Below, one piece after another: positions 27,821-37,719 of a DNA stretch of 42,911 nt. A program made the position numbers and the translations under genes. Location of the stretch: contig JAFAPY010000122.1 of NCBI GenBank assembly GCA_019246795.1, positions 1 through 42,911 of the forward strand. The letters are read 5' to 3'. Source of the stretch: Streptosporangiaceae bacterium. GTDB taxonomy: Bacteria > Actinomycetota > Actinomycetes > Streptosporangiales > Streptosporangiaceae. The notes beneath the pieces were generated by a model that worked only from the letters and a program-made list of their open reading frames with translations, made no database searches and was not told where the DNA came from. The first letter of the stretch is position 1. Each line of letters begins with the position of its first letter.

Positions 27821-29164
27821 ATGCAGATGCAGGACTACCGCGGCTACGGCGAGCCGCCCTCGGGATACCCCTGGCCCCCGCCGCCCAGGCCGCGGCGGCG
27901 CGCCCTCGGATGCTTCACCCACCTGCTCGTGGCGGTGCTGGCCGCCGCCCTCGGCGCGGGCCTGGTGGCGGCCTTCTACAACGCGGGCAATAGCTCGCAG
28001 CCGGGCAGCAGCGCGCTGCCCTCGCCGCTGCCGAGCGGCGCGGTTCCCTCGCCGGGCAGCGGCGGCTCCGGGGCACCGGCCAGCGAGAAGACGATCCTCA
28101 GCAGGGTCGAGCCGGGCCTGGTCGTCATCAACAGCACGATCCAGTACCAAAGCGAGCAGGGCGCCGGCACCGGCATGGTGATCAGCTCTGACGGGCTGGT
28201 GCTGACCAACAACCACGTCATCGAGAACTCCACCAAGCTCACCGCCACCGTGGCCGCCACCGGCAGGACCTATCCGGCGGCCGTCGTCGGCTACGACACG
28301 ACCGGCGACGTCGCCTTGATCCGGCTGCAGGGCGCGTCCGGGCTGCACCGCGTCCCGGTGGGCGAATCCGCCGCCGTCAAGGCCGGCAGCGCGGTGCTCG
28401 CCATGGGCAACGCCGAAGGTCAGGGCACGATCGTGCCCGCGCCCGGGCGGGTCACCGGGCTGAACCAGACGGTCACCGCCAGCGATCAGGGCGGCACGAT
28501 CAGCACCGAGACCCTGCACGGCATGATCGAGACCAACGCGGATATCGTCCCCGGTGACTCCGGCGGCCCGCTCGCGAACGCCAGCGGCGAGGTCATCGGC
28601 ATGGACACCGCGGGGTCGGGCGGCGGCGGCGGCTTTACCTTCCCGCAGCAGGGGCAGCAGCAGGCCGGCTTCGCGATCCCGATCGACACCGCGCTGGCGG
28701 TGGCGCACCAGATCGCCGCGGGCAAGTCCAGCTCGACGATCACGATCGGCTATCCGCCGTTCATCGGCATCTACATCGGGCAGGGCTCGGACCCCAACCC
28801 GTCCGACCAGGCGGCGCAGCAGCAGCAGAGCAACCCCTTCGGCGGCTTCGGCGGCTTCGGCGGGGGCGGCAGCCAGAGCTGCTACACCAGCGACTCGGGC
28901 CTGACCGCCCCGTCGAACATCGCCCCGGTCAGCGCAGGCGCGCTGATCATCGGGGTGATCTGCAACAGCCCGGCCCAGGCCGCCGGCATCACGGCCGGCT
29001 CGGTCATCACCGCGATCGACGGGCAGGCCGTTGGAGCCCCGGACAGCCTGGCCGCCATCATGGCCAGCCACCACCCGGGTGAGACGATCACGGTCACCTG
29101 GGTGAGCCCCTCCGGCCAGCGCACCACCGGCAACATCGGCCTGGCCGCCGGCCCGCCCCTTTAA
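27821..29164 (+). CDS. HtrA/DegP-like membrane-anchored trypsin-like protease with PDZ domain
   Basis: VLTNNHVIENS, GDVALIRLQG, VPGDSGGPLANASGEVIGMDTA; PDZ-like SPAQAAGITAGSVITAIDGQAV. Confidence 0.93.
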   Translation: MQMQDYRGYGEPPSGYPWPPPPRPRRRALGCFTHLLVAVLAAALGAGLVAAFYNAGNSSQPGSSALPSPLPSGAVPSPGSGGSGAPASEKTILSRVEPGLVVINSTIQYQSEQGAGTGMVISSDGLVLTNNHVIENSTKLTATVAATGRTYPAAVVGYDTTGDVALIRLQGASGLHRVPVGESAAVKAGSAVLAMGNAEGQGTIVPAPGRVTGLNQTVTASDQGGTISTETLHGMIETNADIVPGDSGGPLANASGEVIGMDTAGSGGGGGFTFPQQGQQQAGFAIPIDTALAVAHQIAAGKSSSTITIGYPPFIGIYIGQGSDPNPSDQAAQQQQSNPFGGFGGFGGGGSQSCYTSDSGLTAPSNIAPVSAGALIIGVICNSPAQAAGITAGSVITAIDGQAVGAPDSLAAIMASHHPGETITVTWVSPSGQRTTGNIGLAAGPPL

Positions 29165-29181
29165 TCCCCCCTTTAATCACC
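29158..29181 (+). repeat. 12-bp tandem duplication on the protease stop codon
   Basis: cctttaatcccc / cctttaatcacc; stop TAA 29162-29164. Confidence 0.8.
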
Positions 29182-29242
29182 GGCGCGGAATCCGTATGCT
29201 CGGCTTACAGGTCGGCTGGTCAGCGGGGACGCGAGGCAGGCG

Positions 29243-29881
29243 ATGGCTGGGTTGCTCCAGGTCAGGATCGACCGCCTTGGCGTGGTCCGCGTGCTCGCGC
29301 TCAGCGGCGAGCTGGACATGACCACGGTGGAGCAGTTCGCCGGCCATGCGGCCGCAGCCCTGGCCGAGGCGGCCCCGCCGACCCGGCGGCTGGTGGTCGA
29401 CCTGTCCGGGCTGCGGTTCGTGGACTGCCGCGGGGCGCGGGTGCTGGCGGCGGTGACCGCCGCGGTGCCCAGGGGCTGCGAGGTGCGGGTCCGGTCGGTG
29501 CGCCCGGCGGTGCGCCGGGTCCTGGGGCTGGCGACCGGAGAACTGGGGCGGCCCGTCGGAGAACCCGTGGCGCTGCTGGCCCGGGACCCGGTGTGGCTGG
29601 AAACCGCCGCGGCGCCGCGCAGCATGACCGGCATGCTGGTCATGCAGTCCCGCGACGCCCGGGCGCATGCCGAGTCCGCCATCGCGGACAGCCGCTGGCT
29701 GGCCGGCGTCGTCGCCGCCACCGAGGATCGGCTGGCGGAAACCCTGGCCGAGCTTGCCGAACGGCGGCCGGCCAGGGCGCCGCATCTGCTGCGGCTGGTC
29801 CAGGATGCGCGCAGGCAGGCCACGGCCATCCGCGGTTCGGCCGACGTGCGCCACGGCCCGGGCCGGCAGCGCCGGCCCTGA
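29243..29881 (+). CDS. STAS-domain protein with C-terminal helical extension
   Basis: RVLALSGELDMTTVEQFAGHAAAALAEA...RRLVVDLSGLRFVDCRGARVLAA. Confidence 0.85.
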   Translation: MAGLLQVRIDRLGVVRVLALSGELDMTTVEQFAGHAAAALAEAAPPTRRLVVDLSGLRFVDCRGARVLAAVTAAVPRGCEVRVRSVRPAVRRVLGLATGELGRPVGEPVALLARDPVWLETAAAPRSMTGMLVMQSRDARAHAESAIADSRWLAGVVAATEDRLAETLAELAERRPARAPHLLRLVQDARRQATAIRGSADVRHGPGRQRRP

Positions 29882-29902
29882 CCGACCCGGCGACTGCGAC
29901 CG

Positions 29903-31402
29903 TTAGCGTCCCCTCGCCTGGCCGCGGCCGGGCAGGTTCTCGGCCGACGGCGCCGGGCCGGTGATCTTCTGCTTCTCGAACAGCCGGACGATGTCCTCGA
30001 CGGGCAGCCCCTTGGTCTCGGGCAGGAACCGGTACACGAACGCGATCGCCAGCACGCACAGGGCGGCGAAGCAGACCATGACCCCGGCCAGGCTGATCGC
30101 GTTCTGCCAGACCGGGAACACCTCGATGAGCAGGAAGTTGGCCAGCCAGTCGATCATGGCACAGAAGGCGGCGGCCTGGCCGCGCACCGCGGTGGGGAAC
30201 ACCTCGCCCTGCAGGGTCCACCCGGTGCCGCCGACGCCGACGGCGAACGAGGCGATGAAGAAGTCCAGGCCGATCATGATGACCACCAGCCGGGCAGTGC
30301 CCGACAGCACGGCCAGGCCCAGCGCGGAGACCAGCGCGAAGACGACCATCCCGGTGTAGCCGCCGATGGCCAGCCACCGCCGGCCGAACTTGTCGATCCA
30401 GCGGAATCCGAGGTAGGTGGAGGCCACGTTGACCGCGGTCATGATCGCGGTGACCTCCACGCCCGCCACCGTGGTCTCCACCAGGGTGGCGTGGCCGCCG
30501 GAGAAGATCGGGCCGAGCAGGTGCGGGCCGTAGTACAGCGGCACGTTGATCCCGGTGATCTGCTGGAAGATGAAGAACACCGACACCACCACGAGCGCCC
30601 GGATCACCCCGGGGGTCCAGGCCCGGCGCCGCTGCTCGCGGCTGCCGCCTTCCACCTGCTCCACGACCTGCGCGGCGCGGCGCACCTCGTCCTCGCTGAC
30701 GTCGCCCGCGCCGAGGGTGGCCATGGCCTTGCGCACCTGGTCGTAGCGGCCGTGCCGCAGCAGCCAGCGCGGTGATTCCGGCATCGTGGTGCGCATTGCC
30801 AGCCCGATCAGCGCAGGCACCGCGCCCAGGCCCAGCACCAGGCGCCAGCCGACGGACGCGGCGCTGGCCGGCCACAGACCGAAGATGAGCAGGGCGATGA
30901 GGTAGGAGACCAGGATGCCGACGGTGATCATCCACTGCTGCAGCATGGTCAGCGACCCGCGCCGCCCCTTCGGGGCGTACTCGGCGATGTAGGCGGTGGC
31001 GATCGCGGAGTCCGCGCCGATGGCCAGCCCGATCAGGGTCCGGGCGAACAGCAGCACCGCGACGTGCCAGGTGACCGCCGACAGGATCGCCCCCGCGGCG
31101 TAGATGCCGGCGTCGACGATGAGCAGGGTCTTGCGGCCGAACCGGTCCGCGGCCGGGCCGGCCAGGATGGCCCCGGCGGCCGCGCCCAGCGAGGCCCCTG
31201 CCACCAGGTAGCCCTGGGCGAGCCCGTGCAGGTGGTAGGGCACGAAGTTCAGCGCCGAGCCGATGTTGGAGGTGTCGTAGCCGAACAGGAACCCGCCCAG
31301 GGTCGCGAGCAGGGTGAGCTGCCAGTAAAACCGCGAAGGCGCCTGCTCGTCGAGCTTGGTCAGGACGCTGCTCTCGGGGGCCGGGGCTACGGGCTGAGCC
31401 AT
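29903..31402 (-). CDS. MFS sugar porter family transporter
   Basis: GGFLFGYDTSNIGSAL, GPAADRFGRKTLLI, RTLIGLAIGADSAIATAYIAEYAPKGRRG, RFLPETKGLPVEDI. Confidence 0.92.
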   Translation of the reverse strand: MAQPVAPAPESSVLTKLDEQAPSRFYWQLTLLATLGGFLFGYDTSNIGSALNFVPYHLHGLAQGYLVAGASLGAAAGAILAGPAADRFGRKTLLIVDAGIYAAGAILSAVTWHVAVLLFARTLIGLAIGADSAIATAYIAEYAPKGRRGSLTMLQQWMITVGILVSYLIALLIFGLWPASAASVGWRLVLGLGAVPALIGLAMRTTMPESPRWLLRHGRYDQVRKAMATLGAGDVSEDEVRRAAQVVEQVEGGSREQRRRAWTPGVIRALVVVSVFFIFQQITGINVPLYYGPHLLGPIFSGGHATLVETTVAGVEVTAIMTAVNVASTYLGFRWIDKFGRRWLAIGGYTGMVVFALVSALGLAVLSGTARLVVIMIGLDFFIASFAVGVGGTGWTLQGEVFPTAVRGQAAAFCAMIDWLANFLLIEVFPVWQNAISLAGVMVCFAALCVLAIAFVYRFLPETKGLPVEDIVRLFEKQKITGPAPSAENLPGRGQARGR

Positions 31403-31544
31403 TACGCACTCCTCGCTGCCGTGCTGACTTGGCCTGGCGGCCCGGCGCGTCCGGCCCCCGTGCGGTGGTGCGTCTTCCGTCCAGACCGGCTCCCCCCTTC
31501 CCCGATAAGCGGGAAATGAACATCGCGGGCCGGCAGTGCTAGTG

Positions 31545-31690
31545 TGGCTGCGCCGGGTCCGGCCGCCTCACGCGCCGGGCTGGGCAGCGCGTCAGGTAGC
31601 GAAGCCGGTGAAGCCCGCAACGGGCCATTCCGGCGCTGTCCCGCAACTGTGACGGCCCCGCGGGGCCCAAGCCAGGTCGCCTCCCGCCGC
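31545..31690 (+). ncRNA. Cobalamin (B12) riboswitch
   Basis: gaagccggtgaagcccgcaacgggccattccggcgctgtcccgcaactgtgacgg...aagccaggtcgcc (B12-box core), upstream of btuFCD-like genes. Confidence 0.85.
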
Positions 31691-31761
31691 GCTCGACGTT
31701 ATCGGCCCTCGAGGGAAGGGCGATCCGTCCCGGCCGGAGCCCGCTCCGCCGGCGGCCTCGC

Positions 31762-31786
31762 CTTCCTTCCCGCCTTCGGGAGGAAG
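31762..31786 (+). promoter_or_regulatory. RBS-sequestering hairpin (candidate riboswitch expression platform)
   Basis: CTTCCTTCCCG-cctt-CGGGAGGAAG immediately upstream of ATG 31796. Confidence 0.55.
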
Positions 31787-31795
31787 TGGCGCTCC

Positions 31796-32764
31796 ATGAA
31801 CCTTCGCATCACCCATCGCAGGCTGTACGCCGCCGCGGCGGTGGCCGCCGCCGCGGCGCTGGCCGGCTGCGGCTCCGCGACCGGCACCGGGAGTGCCGCC
31901 GCCAGCAGCGCCGCGGCGTCCGGTTCCTCGTTCCCGGTCACGGTGACCGCGGCAGACGGGGCGGTCACCGTCAAGGCCCGGCCTGCCAGGATCGTCTCGC
32001 TGGCGCCGACGCTGACCGAGGACCTGTACGCGGTCGGCGCCGGCCCCCAGGTCGTCGCCGTCGACTCCGACTCCAACTATCCGCCGGGCGTGCCGGTCAC
32101 CAAGCTGAGCGGCCTGAGCCCGAACATCGAGGCGATCGCCAGGTACTCGCCGGACCTGGTCGTCGCGTTCCAGAACGCGGGCGGCCTGGTTTCCGGGCTG
32201 GGCAAGCTCAAGGTGCCGGTGCTGATCGAGCCGCCCGCGGCCACGCTGAATCAGGCCTACCAAGAGATCGAACAGATCGGTCAGGCCACCGGGCACGGCG
32301 CCCAGGCGCAGCGGGTGGTGGCGTCGATGAAGTCGCAGATCGCCGTCGACGTCGCTCATGCGGGCTCGGCGCACCGCGGTCTGCGTTACTACTGGGAGCT
32401 GCAGGCGAACCCGTTCTACTCGGTCGCCTCGTCGACGTTCATCGGGCAGATCGTGTCGCTGTTCGGCCTGAAGGACATCGCCGACGCGGCGGACAAGGCC
32501 TCCGACGGCGGCTATCCCGAGCTGTCGCAGGAGTACATCGTCGCCGCGCGGCCGCAGCTCATCTTCCTCGCTGACAACGCCCCCGCGTACGGAGGCCAGA
32601 CCCCCGCGACCGTCGCGGCCAGGCCGGGCTGGGCGGCGATCCCCGCGGTGGCCGACCACGAGGTCATCGCGCTGAACGACGACATCGCCTCCCGCTGGGG
32701 ACCGCGGCTGCCGCAACTGGTCGAGCAGCTCGCCCAGGCGGTCGAGAAGGCGCCGTCGCCGTGA
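31796..32764 (+). CDS. btuF: Cobalamin ABC transporter substrate-binding lipoprotein (BtuF-like)
   Basis: Lipobox LAGCGS; ARIVSLAPTLTEDLYAVGAGPQVVAVDSDSNYPPGV; riboswitch upstream. Confidence 0.85.
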   Translation: MNLRITHRRLYAAAAVAAAAALAGCGSATGTGSAAASSAAASGSSFPVTVTAADGAVTVKARPARIVSLAPTLTEDLYAVGAGPQVVAVDSDSNYPPGVPVTKLSGLSPNIEAIARYSPDLVVAFQNAGGLVSGLGKLKVPVLIEPPAATLNQAYQEIEQIGQATGHGAQAQRVVASMKSQIAVDVAHAGSAHRGLRYYWELQANPFYSVASSTFIGQIVSLFGLKDIADAADKASDGGYPELSQEYIVAARPQLIFLADNAPAYGGQTPATVAARPGWAAIPAVADHEVIALNDDIASRWGPRLPQLVEQLAQAVEKAPSP

Positions 32765-33777
32765 CGGCCCGGCGGAGCGGAAGGCGGCATGCTGCGCGGG
32801 CATATCTCGCCGCGGCAGCCTTCCTGGTCGCCGCGGTGCTGGTCAGCGCGCTGGCCGGCGCCGCGGACCTCAACCCGCTGGCCACGGCGGCCGCGCTGGT
32901 GCACCTGCCGTCCAGCCTGAGCCCGCTGGACCGTGCGGTTCTGTTTCAGATCCGGCTGCCGCGCATCATGCTCGGCGCGCTGGTCGGCGGGCTGCTGGCC
33001 GTGGCCGGCGCCGGGTACCAGGGCGTGTTCCGCAACCCGCTGGTCGACTCCGGCACCCTGGGCGCCTCGGCCGGCGCCGGGCTCGGCGCGACGCTCGCGA
33101 TCGTCTACGCCGGCGGCGCGGGCACCGCGGCGGTACCGGTCGCCGCGTTCGCCGGCTCGCTGGCCGGGGTGGCCATCGCGTATGCGGCCGGCTCGGTCAC
33201 CGGCTCCGGCACCGCCACGTTGCTGCTGGCGGGGGTGGCGGTGAGCCTGTTCCTGACCGCGGTGCAGACCTGGCTGCTGCAGCGTTCGGCCCAGGACCTG
33301 CAACAGGTCTACTCATGGCTGTTCGGTTCGCTGTCGGCAGCGACCTGGCAGCAGGCGCTGGACATCCTGCCGTATTCGGCGGTCAGCATCGGCGTGGTGC
33401 TTGTGCACGGGCGGCACCTGGACGTGCTGTCGGTGGGCGACGAGGAGGCGCGGGCGCTCGGCATCGGCCCGGGCCGGGTCCGGCTGGTCGTGGTGGCCGC
33501 CTGCTCGCTGGCCGCGGCGAGCGCTGTGGCGGTCAGCGGGCTGATCGGCTTCGTCGGCATCGTGGTACCCCACGTGATCCGCCGCCTGGCCGGCGCCTCC
33601 TACCGGCTGGTGCTGCCGCTGTCCCTGCTGGCCGGCGCGGGCTTCCTCGTCTTCGCCGATACCGTGGCGCGCACCGTCGCCGCCCCCGCCGAGCTGCCCA
33701 TCGGCGTGGTGACCGCGCTGGCCGGCTCGCCGGTGTTCGTCTGGATCCTGCGTTCCACCAGCGTGGTGCGCACGTGA
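32761..33777 (+). CDS. btuC: FecCD/BtuC family permease
   Basis: FQIRLPRIMLGALVGGLLAVAGAGYQGVFRNPLVDSGTLGASAGAG; LIGFVGIVVPHVIRRLAGASYR; GTGA overlap. Confidence 0.92.
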   Translation: MTARRSGRRHAARAYLAAAAFLVAAVLVSALAGAADLNPLATAAALVHLPSSLSPLDRAVLFQIRLPRIMLGALVGGLLAVAGAGYQGVFRNPLVDSGTLGASAGAGLGATLAIVYAGGAGTAAVPVAAFAGSLAGVAIAYAAGSVTGSGTATLLLAGVAVSLFLTAVQTWLLQRSAQDLQQVYSWLFGSLSAATWQQALDILPYSAVSIGVVLVHGRHLDVLSVGDEEARALGIGPGRVRLVVVAACSLAAASAVAVSGLIGFVGIVVPHVIRRLAGASYRLVLPLSLLAGAGFLVFADTVARTVAAPAELPIGVVTALAGSPVFVWILRSTSVVRT

Positions 33778-33800
33778 GACGCCCGTGAGACGCACGTGAG
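33769..33800 (+). repeat. Three-copy 11-bp tandem repeat over the btuC/btuD junction
   Basis: cgcacgtgaga / cgcccgtgaga / cgcacgtgag. Confidence 0.85.
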
Positions 33801-34578
33801 CGCGATTACCGCGCGCGACCTCGCCGTGGATCTTGACGGCGTGCCGGTGCTGCGCGGAGTGTCCTGCGCGGTCGGCTCCGGCGGCTGGCTGGCGCTGATC
33901 GGGCCGAACGGGGCAGGCAAGACCACCGTGCTGCGCGCCGTCGCCGGGCTGGTGCCGCACCGGGGCACGATCCTGCTCGACGGGGCCGACCTCCGCTCGC
34001 TGCGCGGCCGCAGCCGTGCCCGCCTGATCGCCTACCTGCCGCAGTCCCCGATGCTGCCGCCGGACATGACCGTCGAGGAATACGTGCTGCTCGGCCGCAC
34101 CCCCCACCTCGGCTACCTGCGCGGCCCGGGCCGCCGCGACAAGGACAAGGCCGCCGCGGCCGCCGAGCTGCTGGACATGGCCCGCCTCGCGAACCGGCGG
34201 CTGGCCAGCCTGTCCGGCGGCGAGCGCCAGCGCGCGGTGCTGGCCCGTGCCCTGGCCGCCGAGCCGAGCGTGCTGCTGCTCGATGAGCCCACGTCCGGCC
34301 TCGATGTCGGGCATGCCCAGCAGGTGCTCGGCCTCGTGGACGAGTTGCGCCGCCGCAGCGGCGTCACCGTGCTGTCCACGCTGCACGACCTGACGACCGC
34401 CGGCCAGTACGCCGCCGGCCTGGTGCTGCTGCACCACGGGCGCATCGAGGCGGCCGGATCTGCCGCCGAGGTGCTCACCGAGGACCTGATCCGCAGGGTC
34501 TACGCGGCGCAGGTCACGGTGACCGCAGGCCCCGACGGCACCGCGGTGGTCACGCCGGTGCGCCCGTCCCGGAAATGA
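33796..34578 (+). CDS. btuD: ABC transporter ATP-binding protein (BtuD/FepC type)
   Basis: GPNGAGKTTVLRAVAGL, YLPQSPMLPPDMTVEEYVLLGRTPHLGY, LSGGERQRAVLARALA, LLLDEPTSGLD. Confidence 0.92.
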   Translation: MSAITARDLAVDLDGVPVLRGVSCAVGSGGWLALIGPNGAGKTTVLRAVAGLVPHRGTILLDGADLRSLRGRSRARLIAYLPQSPMLPPDMTVEEYVLLGRTPHLGYLRGPGRRDKDKAAAAAELLDMARLANRRLASLSGGERQRAVLARALAAEPSVLLLDEPTSGLDVGHAQQVLGLVDELRRRSGVTVLSTLHDLTTAGQYAAGLVLLHHGRIEAAGSAAEVLTEDLIRRVYAAQVTVTAGPDGTAVVTPVRPSRK

Positions 34579-34623
34579 CCGGGGGGGTTCAAAAGGCAGC
34601 CCTCGGTCGTCACACTGGATCAT

Positions 34624-36024
34624 GTGTACGACTTCGACGTGCTCATCATCGGATCCGGGCCCAGCGGCCAGAAGGCCGCGATCGCCACGGCCAAGCTCGA
34701 CCGCCGGGCGGCCATCGTCGAGCGCAGGGACATGCTCGGCGGCGTCTGCCTCAATACCGGGACGATCCCGTCCAAAACCCTCCGCGAGGCGATCTTGTAC
34801 CTGACCGGGCTGGACCAGCGGGAGATGTATGGGCAGAGCTACCGGGTCAAGGAGGAGATCACCATCGCCGACCTGGCCGCCCGCACCAGTCACGTGGTCG
34901 GCCGCGAGATGGACGTGGTCCGCAGCCAGCTGACCCGCAACAGGGTCACGATCCTGACCGGCACCGCCCGCTTCACCGACCCGCACACGGTAGAGGTCGA
35001 CGACGAGGCCGGGCGGATCCGCCGGGCCAGCGCCGACAAGATCGTCATCGCCACCGGCACCCGGCCCGCCCGCCCGGCCAGCGTGGAGTTCGACGAGCGC
35101 ACGGTGATCGATTCCGACGGGATCGTGCACCTGGAGCGGGTGCCCCGCTCCATGGTCGTGGCCGGCGCGGGCGTGATCGGCATCGAGTACGCGTCGATGT
35201 TCGCCGCGCTCGGCACCAAGGTCACCGTCGTGGAGCAGCGCGACCGGATGCTGGAGTTCTGCGACGTCGAGGTGGTCGAGGCGCTCAAATACCACCTGCG
35301 CGACCTGGCGGTCACGTTCAGGTTCGGCGAGACCGTCTCCTCGGTGCAAGCGCGGCCCGAAGGCGCCATCGCGACGCTGGCCAGCGGGAAGAAGATTCCC
35401 GCGGACACCGTCATGTACTCCGCGGGACGGCAGGGCATGAGCGACACGCTCAACCTCAGCGCGGCCGGCCTGACCGCCGACAAACGCGGCCGGATCGCGG
35501 TGGATGAGTTCTTCCGCACCACGGTGCCGCACATCTACGCGGTCGGCGACGTGATCGGCTTCCCGGCCCTGGCCGCCACCTCGATGGAGCAGGGCCGGAT
35601 CGCGGCGTACCACGCCTGCGGGGAGAAGCTGCACGGCGTCGGCGACCTGCACCCGATCGGCATCTACTCCATCCCGGAGATCAGCTTCGTCGGCCGGACC
35701 GAGGAGCAGCTCACCGCCGACAGCGTGCCGTTCGAGGTCGGCGTCTCCCGTTACCGCGAGCTTGCCCGCGGCCAGATCATCGGCGACTCCTACGGCGTGC
35801 TGAAGCTCCTGGTCTCGCTGGAGGGCCGCACCCTGCTTGGCGTGCACGTGTTCGGCACCGGCGCCACCGAGCTCGTCCACATCGGCCAGGCGGTCATGGG
35901 CTGCGGGGGCACCGTGGATTACCTGGTCGATGCCGTCTTCAACTACCCGACCCTCGCCGAGGCCTACAAGGTGGCCGCCCTGGACGCGATGAACAAGATG
36001 CGCCAGATCGCCCGCTTCTCCTAG
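34624..36024 (+). CDS. sthA: Si-specific NAD(P)(+) transhydrogenase (SthA-like flavoprotein disulfide reductase family)
   Basis: [51 protein letters not shown] (single Cys as in SthA), [27 protein letters not shown]. Confidence 0.92.
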   Translation: MYDFDVLIIGSGPSGQKAAIATAKLDRRAAIVERRDMLGGVCLNTGTIPSKTLREAILYLTGLDQREMYGQSYRVKEEITIADLAARTSHVVGREMDVVRSQLTRNRVTILTGTARFTDPHTVEVDDEAGRIRRASADKIVIATGTRPARPASVEFDERTVIDSDGIVHLERVPRSMVVAGAGVIGIEYASMFAALGTKVTVVEQRDRMLEFCDVEVVEALKYHLRDLAVTFRFGETVSSVQARPEGAIATLASGKKIPADTVMYSAGRQGMSDTLNLSAAGLTADKRGRIAVDEFFRTTVPHIYAVGDVIGFPALAATSMEQGRIAAYHACGEKLHGVGDLHPIGIYSIPEISFVGRTEEQLTADSVPFEVGVSRYRELARGQIIGDSYGVLKLLVSLEGRTLLGVHVFGTGATELVHIGQAVMGCGGTVDYLVDAVFNYPTLAEAYKVAALDAMNKMRQIARFS

Positions 36025-37475
36025 CCCGGCGCGGCCCCGCCTGACGCGCTGTCCCCGGTCGGCGCCTGGTTCAACGCCTCAAGGAAGGTTGCCGCCCAGT
36101 GCGCGACGTCGTACTCGGCTACCCGGCGGCGCATCGCGCGCATCCGGCGCCTGGCTTCGGCGCGGCCGATGGTGGCGGCGCGCACGATGGCGCCCTTCAG
36201 GCCTTCGGTGTCATACGGGTTGACCAGGAAGGCGCCGCCGAGCTCGTCGGCGGCGCCGGTGAACTCGCTCAGCACCAGCGTGCCGTTCTCGTCGTAGCGG
36301 GATGCCACGTACTCCTTGGACACCAGGTTCATCCCGTCCCGCAGCGGGGTCACCAGCATCACGTCGGCGGCGAGGTACAGCGCCGCCATCTCCTCCCGCG
36401 GGTAGGTCTGGTGCAGGTAGTGCACCGGAGGCGAGCCGAGCTCCGCGTGCTCGCCGTTGATCCGGCTCACCGTCACCTCCACCTCGTCGCGCAGTGCCCG
36501 GTACGCCTCCACGCGCTCCCGGCTCGGGCTCGCCACCTGCACCAGGACCGTGCGCGGCCCCAGCCGTCCCTCGCTGAGCAGCTCTCCGTAGGCGTTCAGT
36601 CGGTGCAGGATGCCCTTGGTGTAGTCGAGCCGGTCAATGCCCAGCAGCACCAGGTCCGGATCGCCGAGCAGGTCACGGATCTCCCGGGCCCGGGCCGTGA
36701 CCTCCTGCTGCCGCGCGATCTGTTCCAGCGCCGCCGAGTCGACGGAGATGGGGAACGCCGCGGCCCGGACCGGCCGGACCTGGCGTCCCCGCTCCGGTCG
36801 CACGGTGGATCCCCTGGTCAGCGCACCCCAGGCCCGTCGGGAGGCCCGCAGGAAGTTCCCGGCGTCGTTGCGCCGCTGGAAGCCCAGCAGGTCCGCGCCG
36901 AGCAGGCCTCCGACGACCTGGCGCCGCCACGGCAGCTGGGCGAAGATCTCGTAGCACGGGAACGGGATGTGGTTGAAGAAGCCGATGCGGACGTCGCTGC
37001 GCTGCTCGCGGATCATCCGGGGGACCAGCTGAAGCTGGTAGTCGTGCACCCAGATCGTCGCCCCCGGCGCGGCAAGGCCTGCCGCGGCGCGCGCGAACCG
37101 CCGGTTGACCTCCTGGTAGCGGTCCCACCAGTCCCGGTCGAACACCGGCTGGGCGATCACGTCGTGATACAGCGGCCACAGCGTCGCGTTGCAGAACCCC
37201 TCGTAGTGCCCGCGGACCTGCTCGGCGGACAGGCCCACCCCGAACAGCTGCAGGCCGCCGGCCTCGAACGCCCCGAGCTCCGGGCCGGCGCCGCCGGTCC
37301 AGCCGACCCACACGCCGTCGGCCTTGCGCATGACCGGCTCCAGGGCTGCGACCAGGCCGCCGGGGCTGGGCCGCCAGCTCGTCCCGCCGTCCGCCTCCTC
37401 GACCCGGTCCACCGGCAGCCGGCTGGCCACCACCACGAAACCGTAGTCGCCAGCGCGGTCATCCGGCCCGCTCAC
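36021..37475 (-). CDS. otsA: Trehalose-6-phosphate synthase (GT20)
   Basis: [89 protein letters not shown]. Confidence 0.96.
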   Translation of the reverse strand: MSGPDDRAGDYGFVVVASRLPVDRVEEADGGTSWRPSPGGLVAALEPVMRKADGVWVGWTGGAGPELGAFEAGGLQLFGVGLSAEQVRGHYEGFCNATLWPLYHDVIAQPVFDRDWWDRYQEVNRRFARAAAGLAAPGATIWVHDYQLQLVPRMIREQRSDVRIGFFNHIPFPCYEIFAQLPWRRQVVGGLLGADLLGFQRRNDAGNFLRASRRAWGALTRGSTVRPERGRQVRPVRAAAFPISVDSAALEQIARQQEVTARAREIRDLLGDPDLVLLGIDRLDYTKGILHRLNAYGELLSEGRLGPRTVLVQVASPSRERVEAYRALRDEVEVTVSRINGEHAELGSPPVHYLHQTYPREEMAALYLAADVMLVTPLRDGMNLVSKEYVASRYDENGTLVLSEFTGAADELGGAFLVNPYDTEGLKGAIVRAATIGRAEARRRMRAMRRRVAEYDVAHWAATFLEALNQAPTGDSASGGAAPG

Positions 37476-37621
37476 CGCGATTGCCGGTCGGCCTTCGGCC
37501 GGGCCGGCTCCAGCTCCGCCAGCCGGGCCTGTATCATCTGCACCACCGCCAGGCGGTTCGCGGAGGTCGGCAGATGGTCATGGTCGCGAAGCGGCAGGCT
37601 GCTGTGTTCCGGTGCGGTCAT
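37472..37621 (-). CDS. Small 49-aa ORF coupled to otsA
   Basis: [49 protein letters not shown]; stop TGA overlaps the otsA GTG start. Confidence 0.5.
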   Translation of the reverse strand: MTAPEHSSLPLRDHDHLPTSANRLAVVQMIQARLAELEPARPKADRQSR

Positions 37622-37651
37622 CGCGCCCCTTCCCTGGCGGCTCAGCTCGCC

Positions 37652-37677
37652 TACCCGGTGCCGCCACCCCGCAAACC
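37652..37677 (-). promoter_or_regulatory. Putative SigB/SigF-type promoter for the 49-aa ORF and otsA
   Basis: Minus strand GGTTT-N16-GGGTAG. Confidence 0.6.
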
Positions 37678-37719
37678 CCCGCGGAATTACCGCGGCGCCG
37701 ATGCTGTTCCACCCCACTG

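Noticed and set aside
33313-35880. 855-aa minus-strand ORF
   Set aside because: Antisense to btuC, btuD and sthA, all of which have clear family motifs; shadow ORF.
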